Origin: Bacteroidota bacterium
GTDB taxonomy: Bacteria > Bacteroidota > Bacteroidia > Flavobacteriales_D > Crocinitomicaceae
Direction: 5' to 3'
Assembly (NCBI GenBank): GCA_030148165.1
Contig: JASBTZ010000013.1
Location: forward strand, 62,001-126,000
Length of the DNA stretch: 64,000 bases
The first letter of the stretch is position 1, and each line of letters opens with the position of its first letter. Shown one piece after another: positions 1-8,375 of this stretch. The notes under the pieces are model-generated. The model did no database searches and was not told the DNA's origin. It was given only the letters and a program-made list of their open reading frames with translations. The position numbers and the translations under genes were made by a program.

Positions 1-2887
1 TCTCATATAAAGCTGTTGGATCCGCATTCAATTCGTCCCGATAGTTACATGGATTCAGCCAGTCCTCAGCCGGTGCAGGTGTACAATCAACCAGTGGGTC
101 TGGATCATATGTTCCAGATCTAACCCAATTCGTTGGGAAGAACTGGTCATCATCTTCGATAAATGACATCCAACGTTTTGAGCTATCCGAGAATTTAATG
201 TCTGCACTGATAAAATCGGTCGTTCTGGCCTCAACGCCACCAACTGCACCCTCCGGTAAAAAATACTTAACCTGATTGATCTGCACGGAAACACCCCATT
301 GCGGTATCAACTGCTCGTTGTCTGAAGCAATCGTTAGTTCAGAGCTTACTGATTCAAGCAACGGTCCATTCTCATACGCATAGCGATTGATGACCCAGGA
401 TGCGGTATCTGCCCCATTACTGTTCGTAGGATTGAACTCTTCAAATACACATTCGAAATAGCCATTCGCCACGTTAAGTGGATCGATTACCTTAATGTTG
501 ATAGGCCCCGAACCATATTCATACGTTGGCGTATTTAAATAACCATTATTAATGATATAATCTTTCGAGCCTTGTGTCAATTCAAGTGCACGTCCACCGT
601 TACCGTATCCATCCAATCGTGTTATTCTTGGACTCGAACCATATTGAATTTGTTGTAACGTTCCATTTGCTTCCGGACTCGGGTTATGCGGAATCCCCGA
701 TTGTACTCTGATTTCACCAATGGCAGCTTTTCTACTTGCGATGTACGGTTTTTGCTGACCATCAATTAACAAGGGATCATTCGGATCATACTCTTTGTAG
801 TTGTTGTAAGCATATGCTACCGCCACAAAATAATAAGTCTTGAAGTTAATCAGTGTTCGGTCCCCCTGAGCAAATGCATCTTCTTTAATGCTGAAGCTGT
901 GTTTAATACCATCATCTGCTCCATCCACTTTTTCAACAGGGATTGCGGCCTGAATGTGTTCATCAAATTCAAAATTGATCAATCGACCTACACCATCTTT
1001 TACATCACACTGCGCTATCAATCTAGCCTTCGTAGGATCTTCAATATCAGAAACTGAAGCACTCTCATCCTTCAATTGATAGATCTGATATCCTTGAAAA
1101 CGATAATTCTTATCTGCTGTAGAGTCAGCTGCAATAAAGGGGTCAAATTCGATATACTCCTCTTTATAATTATTGGAACTGATTGAATTACTAATAGTCA
1201 ATATCAACTCGTTCTCCAATTCTTGAATGGCAAGCTCCGGAGCGTGAGGTGCGTCGAGCACCTTAAAGCAGTTCTCAAATAATGACTGCGCCTTGTCGTC
1301 TGCACGTTGAAGTGCTTCCACCGAAGCAAAGGGATCTCCGCCTGCTGAACGCGCCCATACTACTCCAACAGTAATGTTGTTAACGGCTCCAGGCTTGAGA
1401 ATAAAAGGTCCTGCAGATTGAACAAACCTACGGTCATACGGAGGATTGTTTGCCGTCTGTTCAGTCCAGGTTGCCTGTGGTACACCATCCGTTCCCCAAC
1501 CAAGAGGATCAGTGTCTCCCGGGAACATGAAGTCACACTCAACATTCGGATCAGCCTGTGGATCTGAAATATGTCCTGATCCACCATAATAAAACGGGGT
1601 TCCGTCTTTCCAGAATCCTCTCAGATAATTGTAATAATCTGCAGCAGATATAGGGTCCGTCTGATTGATATTTCCAGCTCCAACATTACTGTAGTACAAG
1701 AAACGACGCATTCCGTATCGCTCGTTGTCCACGATACCATCACCATAACCGATTCCGTTTAATGCTTCACCCGGACCAATACCAAAGGCATTGTCAATGC
1801 TGTCGTTGTCCTGATAAGGCCCTTCAAAAAAGTCCACTCCAACTGCCGGAGGGCTAGTCCCGTATCCTAAGAATCCCGAATTGTCTGCATCAAGGTTATC
1901 TCCATTGTAGTAATACCCCAGACCTCTGTTTACATCACAACCGACATAGTCGTCAAAAGGATCACCTAATGCACCATCTGTAAAACAACCGAAATAAGTA
2001 TTATACAATGTCTGTGTTCCCCTGTTGATCAATTCATAATTGTAGAAGGTCATGTTATTGATCTGATCATTCGAAGAGAAGGCGAAGGCCTGTGCGCGAA
2101 TCTCCATACCAATCGGTTCTGCACCTGTTTCTGTATGAATATTTCCCTTATCATTCATGATCCACCAAAGGTTTACATCACCATATAGGTTTACCGTACG
2201 TTCAGATGAACATTCCTTTGTTTTGTGGATATCATACCAGGGATAATCCCCGTCCTGCCAGTTATAATTACCATCGTCGTTTCTATCAAAGAAAGGCGCC
2301 AGATAGTATCCTTGTCCCTGAGAAAGATCACCATGAGCCGGCCACTCTTTTATTATCTGAGGAACCTCGTAATTTGGAAAAAGTTCACCCTGTGTATTTG
2401 TTCCGTTAGCTATGTCATTCAAACCTGCCTGATACCAAGCGTCAAATTCTCTTACTTGATCCTGCGTAGTTATAAAATGGCGATCGTATTCCTTACAGTT
2501 TAGCGCCGATGTTTCCGCAGATCCTACCGTTAATGGCCCGGTCCAGTAATCCTGACCGTTCCGATATCGTAACGCAGCCAGCTTTAGCTGATTATTCACA
2601 TCAGTTCCACCCAACCAAAGTGCAGAAGTAAATAAGGCCATGATTCCGGACCCCTTTGGTATTTCATATTGTGCGAGATTTTGACCCGGAACCTGCCATA
2701 GGTTTCCTGCGGTGTGAACCATGCACTTCACATTATTCAAGTCCAGATAATTGGTGGTGTTTGGTGGGGCGCAGTTTGCCGCTTTAGAAATATCGCCTGT
2801 AATAACCGGCATCTCACTTCCCTGATAGGGTTGTGCCCAGACAACGGACAAAAGAAAAATCGAGAAAATCGTTAATAGGGCTTTCAT
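1..2887 (-). CDS. Large secreted Bacteroidota protein, C-terminus beyond window
   Basis: An open frame runs on the minus strand from an ATG at 2887 to the left edge, giving 962 codons with no stop, so the end of the gene is missing. The first 18 residues form a signal peptide (hydrophobic core, cleavage likely at VVWA-Q). The mature part is rich in Gly, Asn, Asp and Tyr, with WDG/NGD-type turns and phrases such as ALWLGGTD and YYNGDN. This resembles a long exported Bacteroidota family that usually ends in a T9SS sorting domain; here that domain would lie outside the window and is not seen. No catalytic motif is recognised. Function is unknown; the surface or secreted location is inferred from the signal peptide and composition. 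Confidence 0.75.
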   Translation of the reverse strand, partial: MKALLTIFSIFLLSVVWAQPYQGSEMPVITGDISKAANCAPPNTTNYLDLNNVKCMVHTAGNLWQVPGQNLAQYEIPKGSGIMALFTSALWLGGTDVNNQLKLAALRYRNGQDYWTGPLTVGSAETSALNCKEYDRHFITTQDQVREFDAWYQAGLNDIANGTNTQGELFPNYEVPQIIKEWPAHGDLSQGQGYYLAPFFDRNDDGNYNWQDGDYPWYDIHKTKECSSERTVNLYGDVNLWWIMNDKGNIHTETGAEPIGMEIRAQAFAFSSNDQINNMTFYNYELINRGTQTLYNTYFGCFTDGALGDPFDDYVGCDVNRGLGYYYNGDNLDADNSGFLGYGTSPPAVGVDFFEGPYQDNDSIDNAFGIGPGEALNGIGYGDGIVDNERYGMRRFLYYSNVGAGNINQTDPISAADYYNYLRGFWKDGTPFYYGGSGHISDPQADPNVECDFMFPGDTDPLGWGTDGVPQATWTEQTANNPPYDRRFVQSAGPFILKPGAVNNITVGVVWARSAGGDPFASVEALQRADDKAQSLFENCFKVLDAPHAPELAIQELENELILTISNSISSNNYKEEYIEFDPFIAADSTADKNYRFQGYQIYQLKDESASVSDIEDPTKARLIAQCDVKDGVGRLINFEFDEHIQAAIPVEKVDGADDGIKHSFSIKEDAFAQGDRTLINFKTYYFVAVAYAYNNYKEYDPNDPLLIDGQQKPYIASRKAAIGEIRVQSGIPHNPSPEANGTLQQIQYGSSPRITRLDGYGNGGRALELTQGSKDYIINNGYLNTPTYEYGSGPINIKVIDPLNVANGYFECVFEEFNPTNSNGADTASWVINRYAYENGPLLESVSSELTIASDNEQLIPQWGVSVQINQVKYFLPEGAVGGVEARTTDFISADIKFSDSSKRWMSFIEDDDQFFPTNWVRSGTYDPDPLVDCTPAPAEDWLNPCNYRDELNADPTALYE

Positions 2888-2972
2888 AGCGTAGTTTTCA
2901 AGCACCAAAATAGGGATTATTTAGCACCTTTCCATAGATTGATGAGCGATATTTGGCGTGCAGTATACAGGT

Positions 2973-4253
2973 CTATTCAATGCGCAAAACAAATTCTTGT
3001 AACAAGGTAGTGATGTCCTGGTATTCATTAAAAGTCAGGTCTTCATAGACATCAAAGATATCGTGATAGTTTTTGTTAAGACCCACTGTGTAGATGAAAA
3101 AAGCAGGGACTCCAGCCTCCGTGAACCAATAATGATCGGAGTTTTTGGTCGGTCCGCGTTTCTTCACTTTGGCCAGAAGATCCATTTCTTCATTGATGCT
3201 TTTCAAAATTTCGTATTCCTTTTTAAATATCGTTGAATTCACCGCAGTGATCCCTTCTTCACCGGAACCCATTATATCCATGTTGATGAGAAACTTGATC
3301 TTCTTCAACTTAGTCAAGGGATTATCCACGTAGTACTTTGAACCTACCAATCCAGCTTCTTCTGCTCCGAAAGCAATGAATATAATGTCATGCTTAGAAG
3401 GAGATTCACTAAAGTGTTTTGCCAGGGTGATAAGCATTGCTGTACCACTTGCATTGTCGTTAGCTCCGGGAAAATAGGTGTCTGATCCCATACGTCCCAA
3501 GTGATCATAATGTGCTGTAAAAACAATGGTTTTTTTACTGCACTTTCGCGTACCTGGAATTCGCGCTATCACATTTTGGGTGGTATATGAAGGGATAAAC
3601 TTCGACTCAATATTATAGCTGATCTTTTGTCCGTGTTCATAGATTGAATCCTGGACATAAATGTGGACACTTGGGTTTCTTGTCTGCGAAATAGACCAGA
3701 TAAATTTGTCATTTATTACTTCAATGACTGTAAACCCGACAGGCAGCTGACTCGCCATACTGCTTCCAAATCCTCCTAATTCTTTGAGTATTGAATCCGG
3801 AGCATTAGTGAAATCAATAACGAAGCAATTCACTAGCCGCTCCGCTACCATTCCTAAGGAATCCGATAATCTGTTTTCGTCGAGTACTACTTCATGATCA
3901 ATGAGAATTGAAGATAATTCCTTTTCGATGTCCTGACCGTTAGATGCCGGGTCAACCATAAAATGAACACCAGGGCTTAATGTTCGATCGCCAAGAGTCA
4001 TCGTCATCTCACCCGGAAAAGTATTAACCGATAAATCGAACTTCTGCATATATAAATCCCCAACCGGTTCAGCGCCTGCCCTCTTAAATTCATCTACGAG
4101 AAAATTTGCTGCTAATGAATCTCCATGATTGACAAATCCTCTTCCGTGAAACTCTGGTGAACATAACTGCTTAGTCACTCTGCGCACTTCATCTATCTGT
4201 CCTGAAACAGTATGGGAAGATAGTAGCAGGAAAAGCAGCCAAAAATTACGCAT
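2973..4253 (-). CDS. M28 family zinc peptidase, exported
   Basis: A 426-residue protein with a signal peptide (about residues 1-18). It carries the M28 aminopeptidase metal sites: AHYDHLG near residue 248, GANDNASG for the bridging Asp, FGAEEAGL for the catalytic Glu pair, NMDIMG, and a C-terminal SDHYWF His. It is expected to remove N-terminal residues from peptides in the periplasm or outside the cell with two zinc ions. The N-terminal 200 residues before the catalytic domain are typical of the larger M28 members with a lid or PA-like insert. Its start overlaps the end of the upstream acidic protein by 8 bases, so the two are probably co-transcribed. Substrate is unknown. Confidence 0.9.
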   Translation of the reverse strand: MRNFWLLFLLLSSHTVSGQIDEVRRVTKQLCSPEFHGRGFVNHGDSLAANFLVDEFKRAGAEPVGDLYMQKFDLSVNTFPGEMTMTLGDRTLSPGVHFMVDPASNGQDIEKELSSILIDHEVVLDENRLSDSLGMVAERLVNCFVIDFTNAPDSILKELGGFGSSMASQLPVGFTVIEVINDKFIWSISQTRNPSVHIYVQDSIYEHGQKISYNIESKFIPSYTTQNVIARIPGTRKCSKKTIVFTAHYDHLGRMGSDTYFPGANDNASGTAMLITLAKHFSESPSKHDIIFIAFGAEEAGLVGSKYYVDNPLTKLKKIKFLINMDIMGSGEEGITAVNSTIFKKEYEILKSINEEMDLLAKVKKRGPTKNSDHYWFTEAGVPAFFIYTVGLNKNYHDIFDVYEDLTFNEYQDITTLLQEFVLRIE

Positions 4254-4905
4254 ATCTGCGATTGACGTAGTTCATAAATTCAAGTACATTGTCATCTTCC
4301 GGATCCCAACTATGTTCAGATGCCAGGGAATCAATTTTTTGCTTTGCAGCATCCAAATCGGATTGACTATCCAATGCCTTGACCGCATCAGAAAATAATT
4401 CACTTGATCCATCAAAGAGATTATTAATAAAGCGCAAGCGTTCATTCAGACCAAAAGCACCTATCAACGAATCTAATTTACCTCCTGTAAAAGCGGAAGC
4501 AATGGATCTGTCTTGCAGATTCAATTTTTCGATAAAGGTTGCTCCTGAATCTTTCTCTTCTATTTCCGTTGCCGGATCATCTGTTTCGATTTCAATGGAT
4601 TCTTCCTCCTCGATCTCTTTCTCAATATCTTCAACTGTAACATCGAAAATGGACATGTCAAAAGACGGATCTTCGTCCTCTACTTCTTCGATAGTTTCTT
4701 CCTCAGGCTCAACTTCCTTCACCTCAGTCGAAGTACTCTTATTTTCAAAGGCTTTATACTTTAAAATAATGCTTCGCTCGTGTAGCCTTCTTGTAACTTC
4801 TTCCATTTGAGCTAATTCATCTACTGAAAGTTCTCCTTTCTCGAGCCGATCAATTAGATCCGACAAAAGTTTGAGATCTGATTTATATAGATTTAAATTG
4901 TCCAT
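4246..4905 (-). CDS. Conserved acidic protein of unknown function
   Basis: A 219-residue soluble protein without signal peptide. The N-terminal 50 residues are predicted helical (LLSDLIDRLEKGELSVDELA); residues about 60-110 are an extremely Glu/Asp-rich linker; the C-terminal 90 residues form a second helical module ending in WDPEDDNVLEFMNYVNRRYA. I recall similar small proteins with a central acidic linker and a terminal W-D/E-x-D-x-x-x-x-F module as common conserved hypotheticals in Bacteroidota, but no function is known to me. It is the first gene of a two-gene unit with the M28 peptidase (8-base overlap). A -7-like box and an inverted repeat lie in its leader. Confidence 0.75.
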   Translation of the reverse strand: MDNLNLYKSDLKLLSDLIDRLEKGELSVDELAQMEEVTRRLHERSIILKYKAFENKSTSTEVKEVEPEEETIEEVEDEDPSFDMSIFDVTVEDIEKEIEEEESIEIETDDPATEIEEKDSGATFIEKLNLQDRSIASAFTGGKLDSLIGAFGLNERLRFINNLFDGSSELFSDAVKALDSQSDLDAAKQKIDSLASEHSWDPEDDNVLEFMNYVNRRYA

Positions 4906-4933
4906 TTAGTCTGCAATTTTTTCAACATTTATG

Positions 4934-4950
4934 CCAAGTTGCTAACTTGG
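4934..4950. repeat. Perfect 7-3-7 inverted repeat in the divergent tdk intergenic region
   Basis: CCAAGTT-GCT-AACTTGG lies between two genes that point away from each other, 28 bases before the start of the acidic protein. It is in that gene's predicted leader. It is not followed by a T-tract on either strand. It could be an operator or a leader hairpin; no regulator is identified. Confidence 0.5.
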
Positions 4951-4988
4951 TAATCGTTATCCGATTCAAAATAACGACATTTATTTCC

Positions 4989-4996
4989 CAAAAATA
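4989..4996 (-). promoter_or_regulatory. Bacteroidota -7 promoter box before the acidic protein/M28 unit
   Basis: On the minus strand the sequence reads TATTTTTG, an exact match to the Bacteroidota -7 consensus TAnnTTTG. It lies 83 bases before the start at 4905. No clear -33 TTTG is visible at the usual distance, so this is a moderate call. If used, the leader would contain the inverted repeat at 4934-4950. Confidence 0.4.
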
Positions 4997-5080
4997 TTCA
5001 AGAATTAGCGATAATCATTGATGTTCACTACATTTTGTCTTCGATATTATGTTGAAAACGTCGATTAAATTAAGATAAAT

Positions 5081-5656
5081 ATGTTCTTAGAGCAATTTCC
5101 GGGTGAAGGTAGATTAAACGGATGGATCGAAGTTGTATGCGGTTCCATGTTCTCAGGTAAAACGGAAGAATTGATACGAAGACTGAAGAGAGTGCAATTC
5201 GCGAATGTTAACCTAATGCTGATTAAACCTAAGCTTGACGATCGCTATCACGAAGAAAATGTCGTGAGTCATCAGGGAACTTCATTTGAGGCAATTTGTG
5301 TTGAACATTCCTCGGAGATTCTGGATATATGGAAGGATCAGGATGTGGTCGCTATTGACGAAGCACAATTCTTTGACCTGGAGCTGATAGATGTATGTAC
5401 CGAGCTAGCCAATAAGGGTGTGCGCGTAATTCTCGCCGGACTTGATATGGACTTTAAAGGAAAACCATTTGGACCTATGCCGGGATTACTGGCCGTAGCA
5501 GAATATGTGACGAAGGTCCATGCCATTTGTGTTTCATGTGGAAACCTTGCACAGTTCTCACACCGAACAGTGACAGATGAAGAACAGGTTATGTTGGGAG
5601 CAGTAGATGAATACAAACCATTATGTCGTTATTGCTTTAATGGGGAGAAAAGGTGA
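5081..5656 (+). CDS. tdk: Thymidine kinase
   Basis: A 191-residue type II thymidine kinase, cytoplasmic, which phosphorylates thymidine with ATP for dTMP salvage. The P-loop GSMFSGKT is at residues 21-28, the Walker-B/catalytic DEAQFF at 93-98, the nucleotide-binding GLDMDFKGKPF region at 120-130, and the structural zinc site is formed by two CxxC pairs (Cys150/153 and Cys182/185). Length is normal for bacterial Tdk. The stop codon overlaps the GTG start of murF-alr (GTGA), so the two are translationally coupled; I recall this neighbourhood as common in Bacteroidota. Confidence 0.96.
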   Translation: MFLEQFPGEGRLNGWIEVVCGSMFSGKTEELIRRLKRVQFANVNLMLIKPKLDDRYHEENVVSHQGTSFEAICVEHSSEILDIWKDQDVVAIDEAQFFDLELIDVCTELANKGVRVILAGLDMDFKGKPFGPMPGLLAVAEYVTKVHAICVSCGNLAQFSHRTVTDEEQVMLGAVDEYKPLCRYCFNGEKR

Positions 5657-7914
5657 AACTAGGCTTGTCATATCAAGAACTCGGTGATCTGTTCGATCAG
5701 AATTTGATCGATAAAGGATCTATCGATCACGTTTCTATTGATACCCGAAAAATAGTTGAAGGGAGCAACACTTTATTTGTTGCGTTAAAAGGAGAATTCC
5801 GCGACGGACATCACTTCATTCAGGAAGCCTACGATAAGGGAGTCCGATTATTTCTGGTGGAACAAAACCCTGACCTAAACATGAATGATGCTTCATTCAT
5901 CGTAGTGAGGGATCCCTTAGGGGCACTACAAAATCTCGCAGCATATCATAGATCCAAATTTGAAATTCCGCTTATTGCTATTACAGGCTCCGCAGGAAAA
6001 ACAATTGTCAAAGAATGGCTTGGCCAATTACTGAGCAAAAAGTTTCGCGTTGTTCGAAGTCCTAAAAGTTATAACTCCCAAATCGGTGTTGCACTTTCAC
6101 TCCTGGAAATAAGACCCGATTCTGAGATCGCCATTATTGAGGCTGGAATTTCAAAACCGGGAGAAATGGCTGTTCTGAAGGAATTAATCAGACCAACTCA
6201 TGGAATCTTTACCATGTTCGGGAAAGCCCATCGCGATAACTTTTCTTCAGCGGAGGAACATATACGTGAGAAGGTGAAATTATTTGAAGGGGTCGAATCG
6301 CTGATTGCACATTCATCGATCGAACTTCCTAAAGATGATAGAACGAAATTCATTGATCGGGACAGTTACACCTTTATTGACGAAATACCTTTTCACACAG
6401 CAATAAGTAAAGACAACGCATCGCTGGCAGTTGCAATGGCTATGGAATTAGGTGTTTCTGAAGCAGAAATTCGGGAAGTTCTTCCAGATCTTGAAGCAGT
6501 AGTTTTGCGCATGGAAACATTTGAGGGAGTCGACGGCTCAATCATTATTAATGATTCGTACAATCTCGACATTGATGCCTTTCGGTCTTCTCTGGAATAT
6601 CAGCTATCCCTGGCAAAAGACAAAGAGCGCGTGGTGATTGTAGGGACTCAGGATGAACATAAAAAGAGGGAGGTAGAAGAACTGCTACAAGAGTTTCAGC
6701 CGATCCGTTCGCATTTTGTGACTTCGAATTCGGAGTCTTCAGTCGATGTTAAAGATTGTGTCGTTTTAATCAAGGGTAATCGATCATTGCATATGGAACT
6801 GTTAGCTTCTCAGTTCAGGTTGAAAAAACATGCAACCTTCGTGGAGATCAATCTTAATTCCGTTCGAAGCAACATTCAGGCAATCAAAAAACATCTTCCG
6901 GATACAACCCAGGTTTTGGCCATGGTTAAGGCGGCGTCTTATGGATCAGGGGAGATCAAAATGGCTCAGTATCTGGAACAAATAGGCATTGAATATCTCG
7001 GAGTGGCCTACGCGGATGAGGGAGTTGAGTTGCGTAATGCCGGAATATCCTTACCGATTCTGGTCATGAATGCAGAACCAGAAGGTTTTCAGGACTGTAT
7101 CAAACACGATCTTGAACCAGCTATTTTCAGTGTTAAGCAATTACATGCTTTCATAGGGGAACTGATTTACGCAGGACGCAATGCCTATCCAATTCATCTC
7201 GTTCTTGAAACCGGTATGAATCGATTAGGTATAGCTGGATCAGATCTTGCTCAGATTATTGAGCTCCTTCAGGCTCAGCCAGAAGTACATATTAAATCAG
7301 CCTATTCTCATTTAGCGACTGCGGATGATCCGAAATCTGACTTTGTACATGAGCAAGCAGCTCGATTCAGGGAGATGTGCAGTGTGCTTTCGAAAGGACT
7401 ATCCTACCCCTACTCCAAACACCTACTCAATTCCTCCGGGGCACTTAATTTTTCTGAATATCATTTTGATATGGTTCGTCTTGGAATTGGAATGTATGGT
7501 TATCTGAATGCTAATGTCGATCTGGAACCAGCATTGAAGTGGCATAGTGTTGTTTCACAGGTGAAAAATATCAGAGTGGGGGATTCGGTAGGGTATGACC
7601 GAATGAAAATAGCATCCGAAGATATGACCATTGCCATCATTCCTGTTGGATATGCAGATGGTTTACGAAGGTCGTTAAGCAATGGACAGGGTCAGTTATA
7701 CATTGGCAACAAGCCTTGTGAGATTCTCGGGAACATTTGTATGGACATGACCATGATCGACGTTACCGGACTGGATGTCAAAGAGGGTGATTCTGTTGAA
7801 ATTATTGGAGAAAACCAAACGATGGAAGAGCTTGCTAAGAGAATGAATACCATACCTTATGAGGTAATGACAAGCATTTCTAAAAGAGTACATCGCATAT
7901 ATTCGGAAGAATAA
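5653..7914 (+). CDS. murF-alr: Bifunctional MurF / alanine racemase
   Basis: A 753-residue fusion of two peptidoglycan precursor enzymes. Residues about 1-390 are UDP-MurNAc-tripeptide:D-Ala-D-Ala ligase (ATP loop TGSAGKT at 111-117, KSYNSQIGV, NDSYNLDIDAF). Residues about 395-753 are a PLP-dependent alanine racemase: PLP lysine K426 in MVKAASYG, GMNRLGI, NSSGALNF, MVRLGIGMYGY, VGYDRM, PVGYADGLRR and GNICMDMTMIDVT. The racemase makes D-Ala, and the ligase uses the D-Ala-D-Ala dipeptide. This fusion is typical of Bacteroidota. The ATP-loop residue before GKT is Ala where Asn or Ser is common. Start GTG at 5653 is chosen because it overlaps the tdk stop by 4 bases. Confidence 0.95.
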   Translation: MKLGLSYQELGDLFDQNLIDKGSIDHVSIDTRKIVEGSNTLFVALKGEFRDGHHFIQEAYDKGVRLFLVEQNPDLNMNDASFIVVRDPLGALQNLAAYHRSKFEIPLIAITGSAGKTIVKEWLGQLLSKKFRVVRSPKSYNSQIGVALSLLEIRPDSEIAIIEAGISKPGEMAVLKELIRPTHGIFTMFGKAHRDNFSSAEEHIREKVKLFEGVESLIAHSSIELPKDDRTKFIDRDSYTFIDEIPFHTAISKDNASLAVAMAMELGVSEAEIREVLPDLEAVVLRMETFEGVDGSIIINDSYNLDIDAFRSSLEYQLSLAKDKERVVIVGTQDEHKKREVEELLQEFQPIRSHFVTSNSESSVDVKDCVVLIKGNRSLHMELLASQFRLKKHATFVEINLNSVRSNIQAIKKHLPDTTQVLAMVKAASYGSGEIKMAQYLEQIGIEYLGVAYADEGVELRNAGISLPILVMNAEPEGFQDCIKHDLEPAIFSVKQLHAFIGELIYAGRNAYPIHLVLETGMNRLGIAGSDLAQIIELLQAQPEVHIKSAYSHLATADDPKSDFVHEQAARFREMCSVLSKGLSYPYSKHLLNSSGALNFSEYHFDMVRLGIGMYGYLNANVDLEPALKWHSVVSQVKNIRVGDSVGYDRMKIASEDMTIAIIPVGYADGLRRSLSNGQGQLYIGNKPCEILGNICMDMTMIDVTGLDVKEGDSVEIIGENQTMEELAKRMNTIPYEVMTSISKRVHRIYSEE

Positions 7915-8373
7915 TCAACCTCCCATTCTCAGGTTCTTGCCTGAAATCGTTCGTGTTTCATCAATTTCAACCTTTTTAGAAAAGATAAACACGCCACCCT
8001 TAGCCTTCCCTTTCAAGCGAACCGTTACCTGATCCTTACCAGCATAGCGCATTACTTTCATCAGTGTGCCTTTCTCGAGAAAAGCCGTGAGCGGCGCCTC
8101 AACCGCGGTTTCGCGTTTTCGCTTTAGTTTGACCTTTTTATCAAGACTTACCTTGCCGACATAATCTCCCTCTACGTACAGGTCAAGTTTAGATGGCTTG
8201 ATCTTTATCCCAAACCAATTACCATTGTAAACGTTCGCCCCTGCCGTAAATTTGATTGTTTGACCATCAACCTTATCGAGGTTGAATTTCTCACCCCCTC
8301 TTATCTCAGGTGCATGCAACGCACACGAAACCAAAAACAACGAGGATATGAGAATTAGGAGATACTTACGCAT
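7915..8373 (-). CDS. Small lipoprotein, LEA type 2-like
   Basis: A 152-residue protein with a lipoprotein signal (MRKYLLILISSLFLVSC, lipobox LVSC, lipidated Cys17). The mature part is beta-rich and basic, with a pattern (WFGIKIKPSKLDLYVEGDYVG, split over a longer stretch) resembling LEA14/WHy-type beta-sandwich proteins. That assignment is from pattern only and is tentative. Its start is 2 bases from the stop of the M20 peptidase, so they form an operon. The stop abuts that of murF-alr with no gap (convergent), and no terminator hairpin is visible there. Confidence 0.75.
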   Translation of the reverse strand: MRKYLLILISSLFLVSCALHAPEIRGGEKFNLDKVDGQTIKFTAGANVYNGNWFGIKIKPSKLDLYVEGDYVGKVSLDKKVKLKRKRETAVEAPLTAFLEKGTLMKVMRYAGKDQVTVRLKGKAKGGVFIFSKKVEIDETRTISGKNLRMGG

Positions 8374-8375
8374 AA

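Noticed and set aside
4379-4810. 143-residue plus-strand Ser-rich open frame
   Set aside because: It is the antisense of the Glu/Asp-rich acidic protein; Ser runs arise from the complement of Glu/Asp codons.
5033-5040. TACATTTTG upstream of tdk as a -7 promoter box
   Set aside because: The spacing between TA and TTTG is three bases instead of two and no -33 element fits, so I did not call it.
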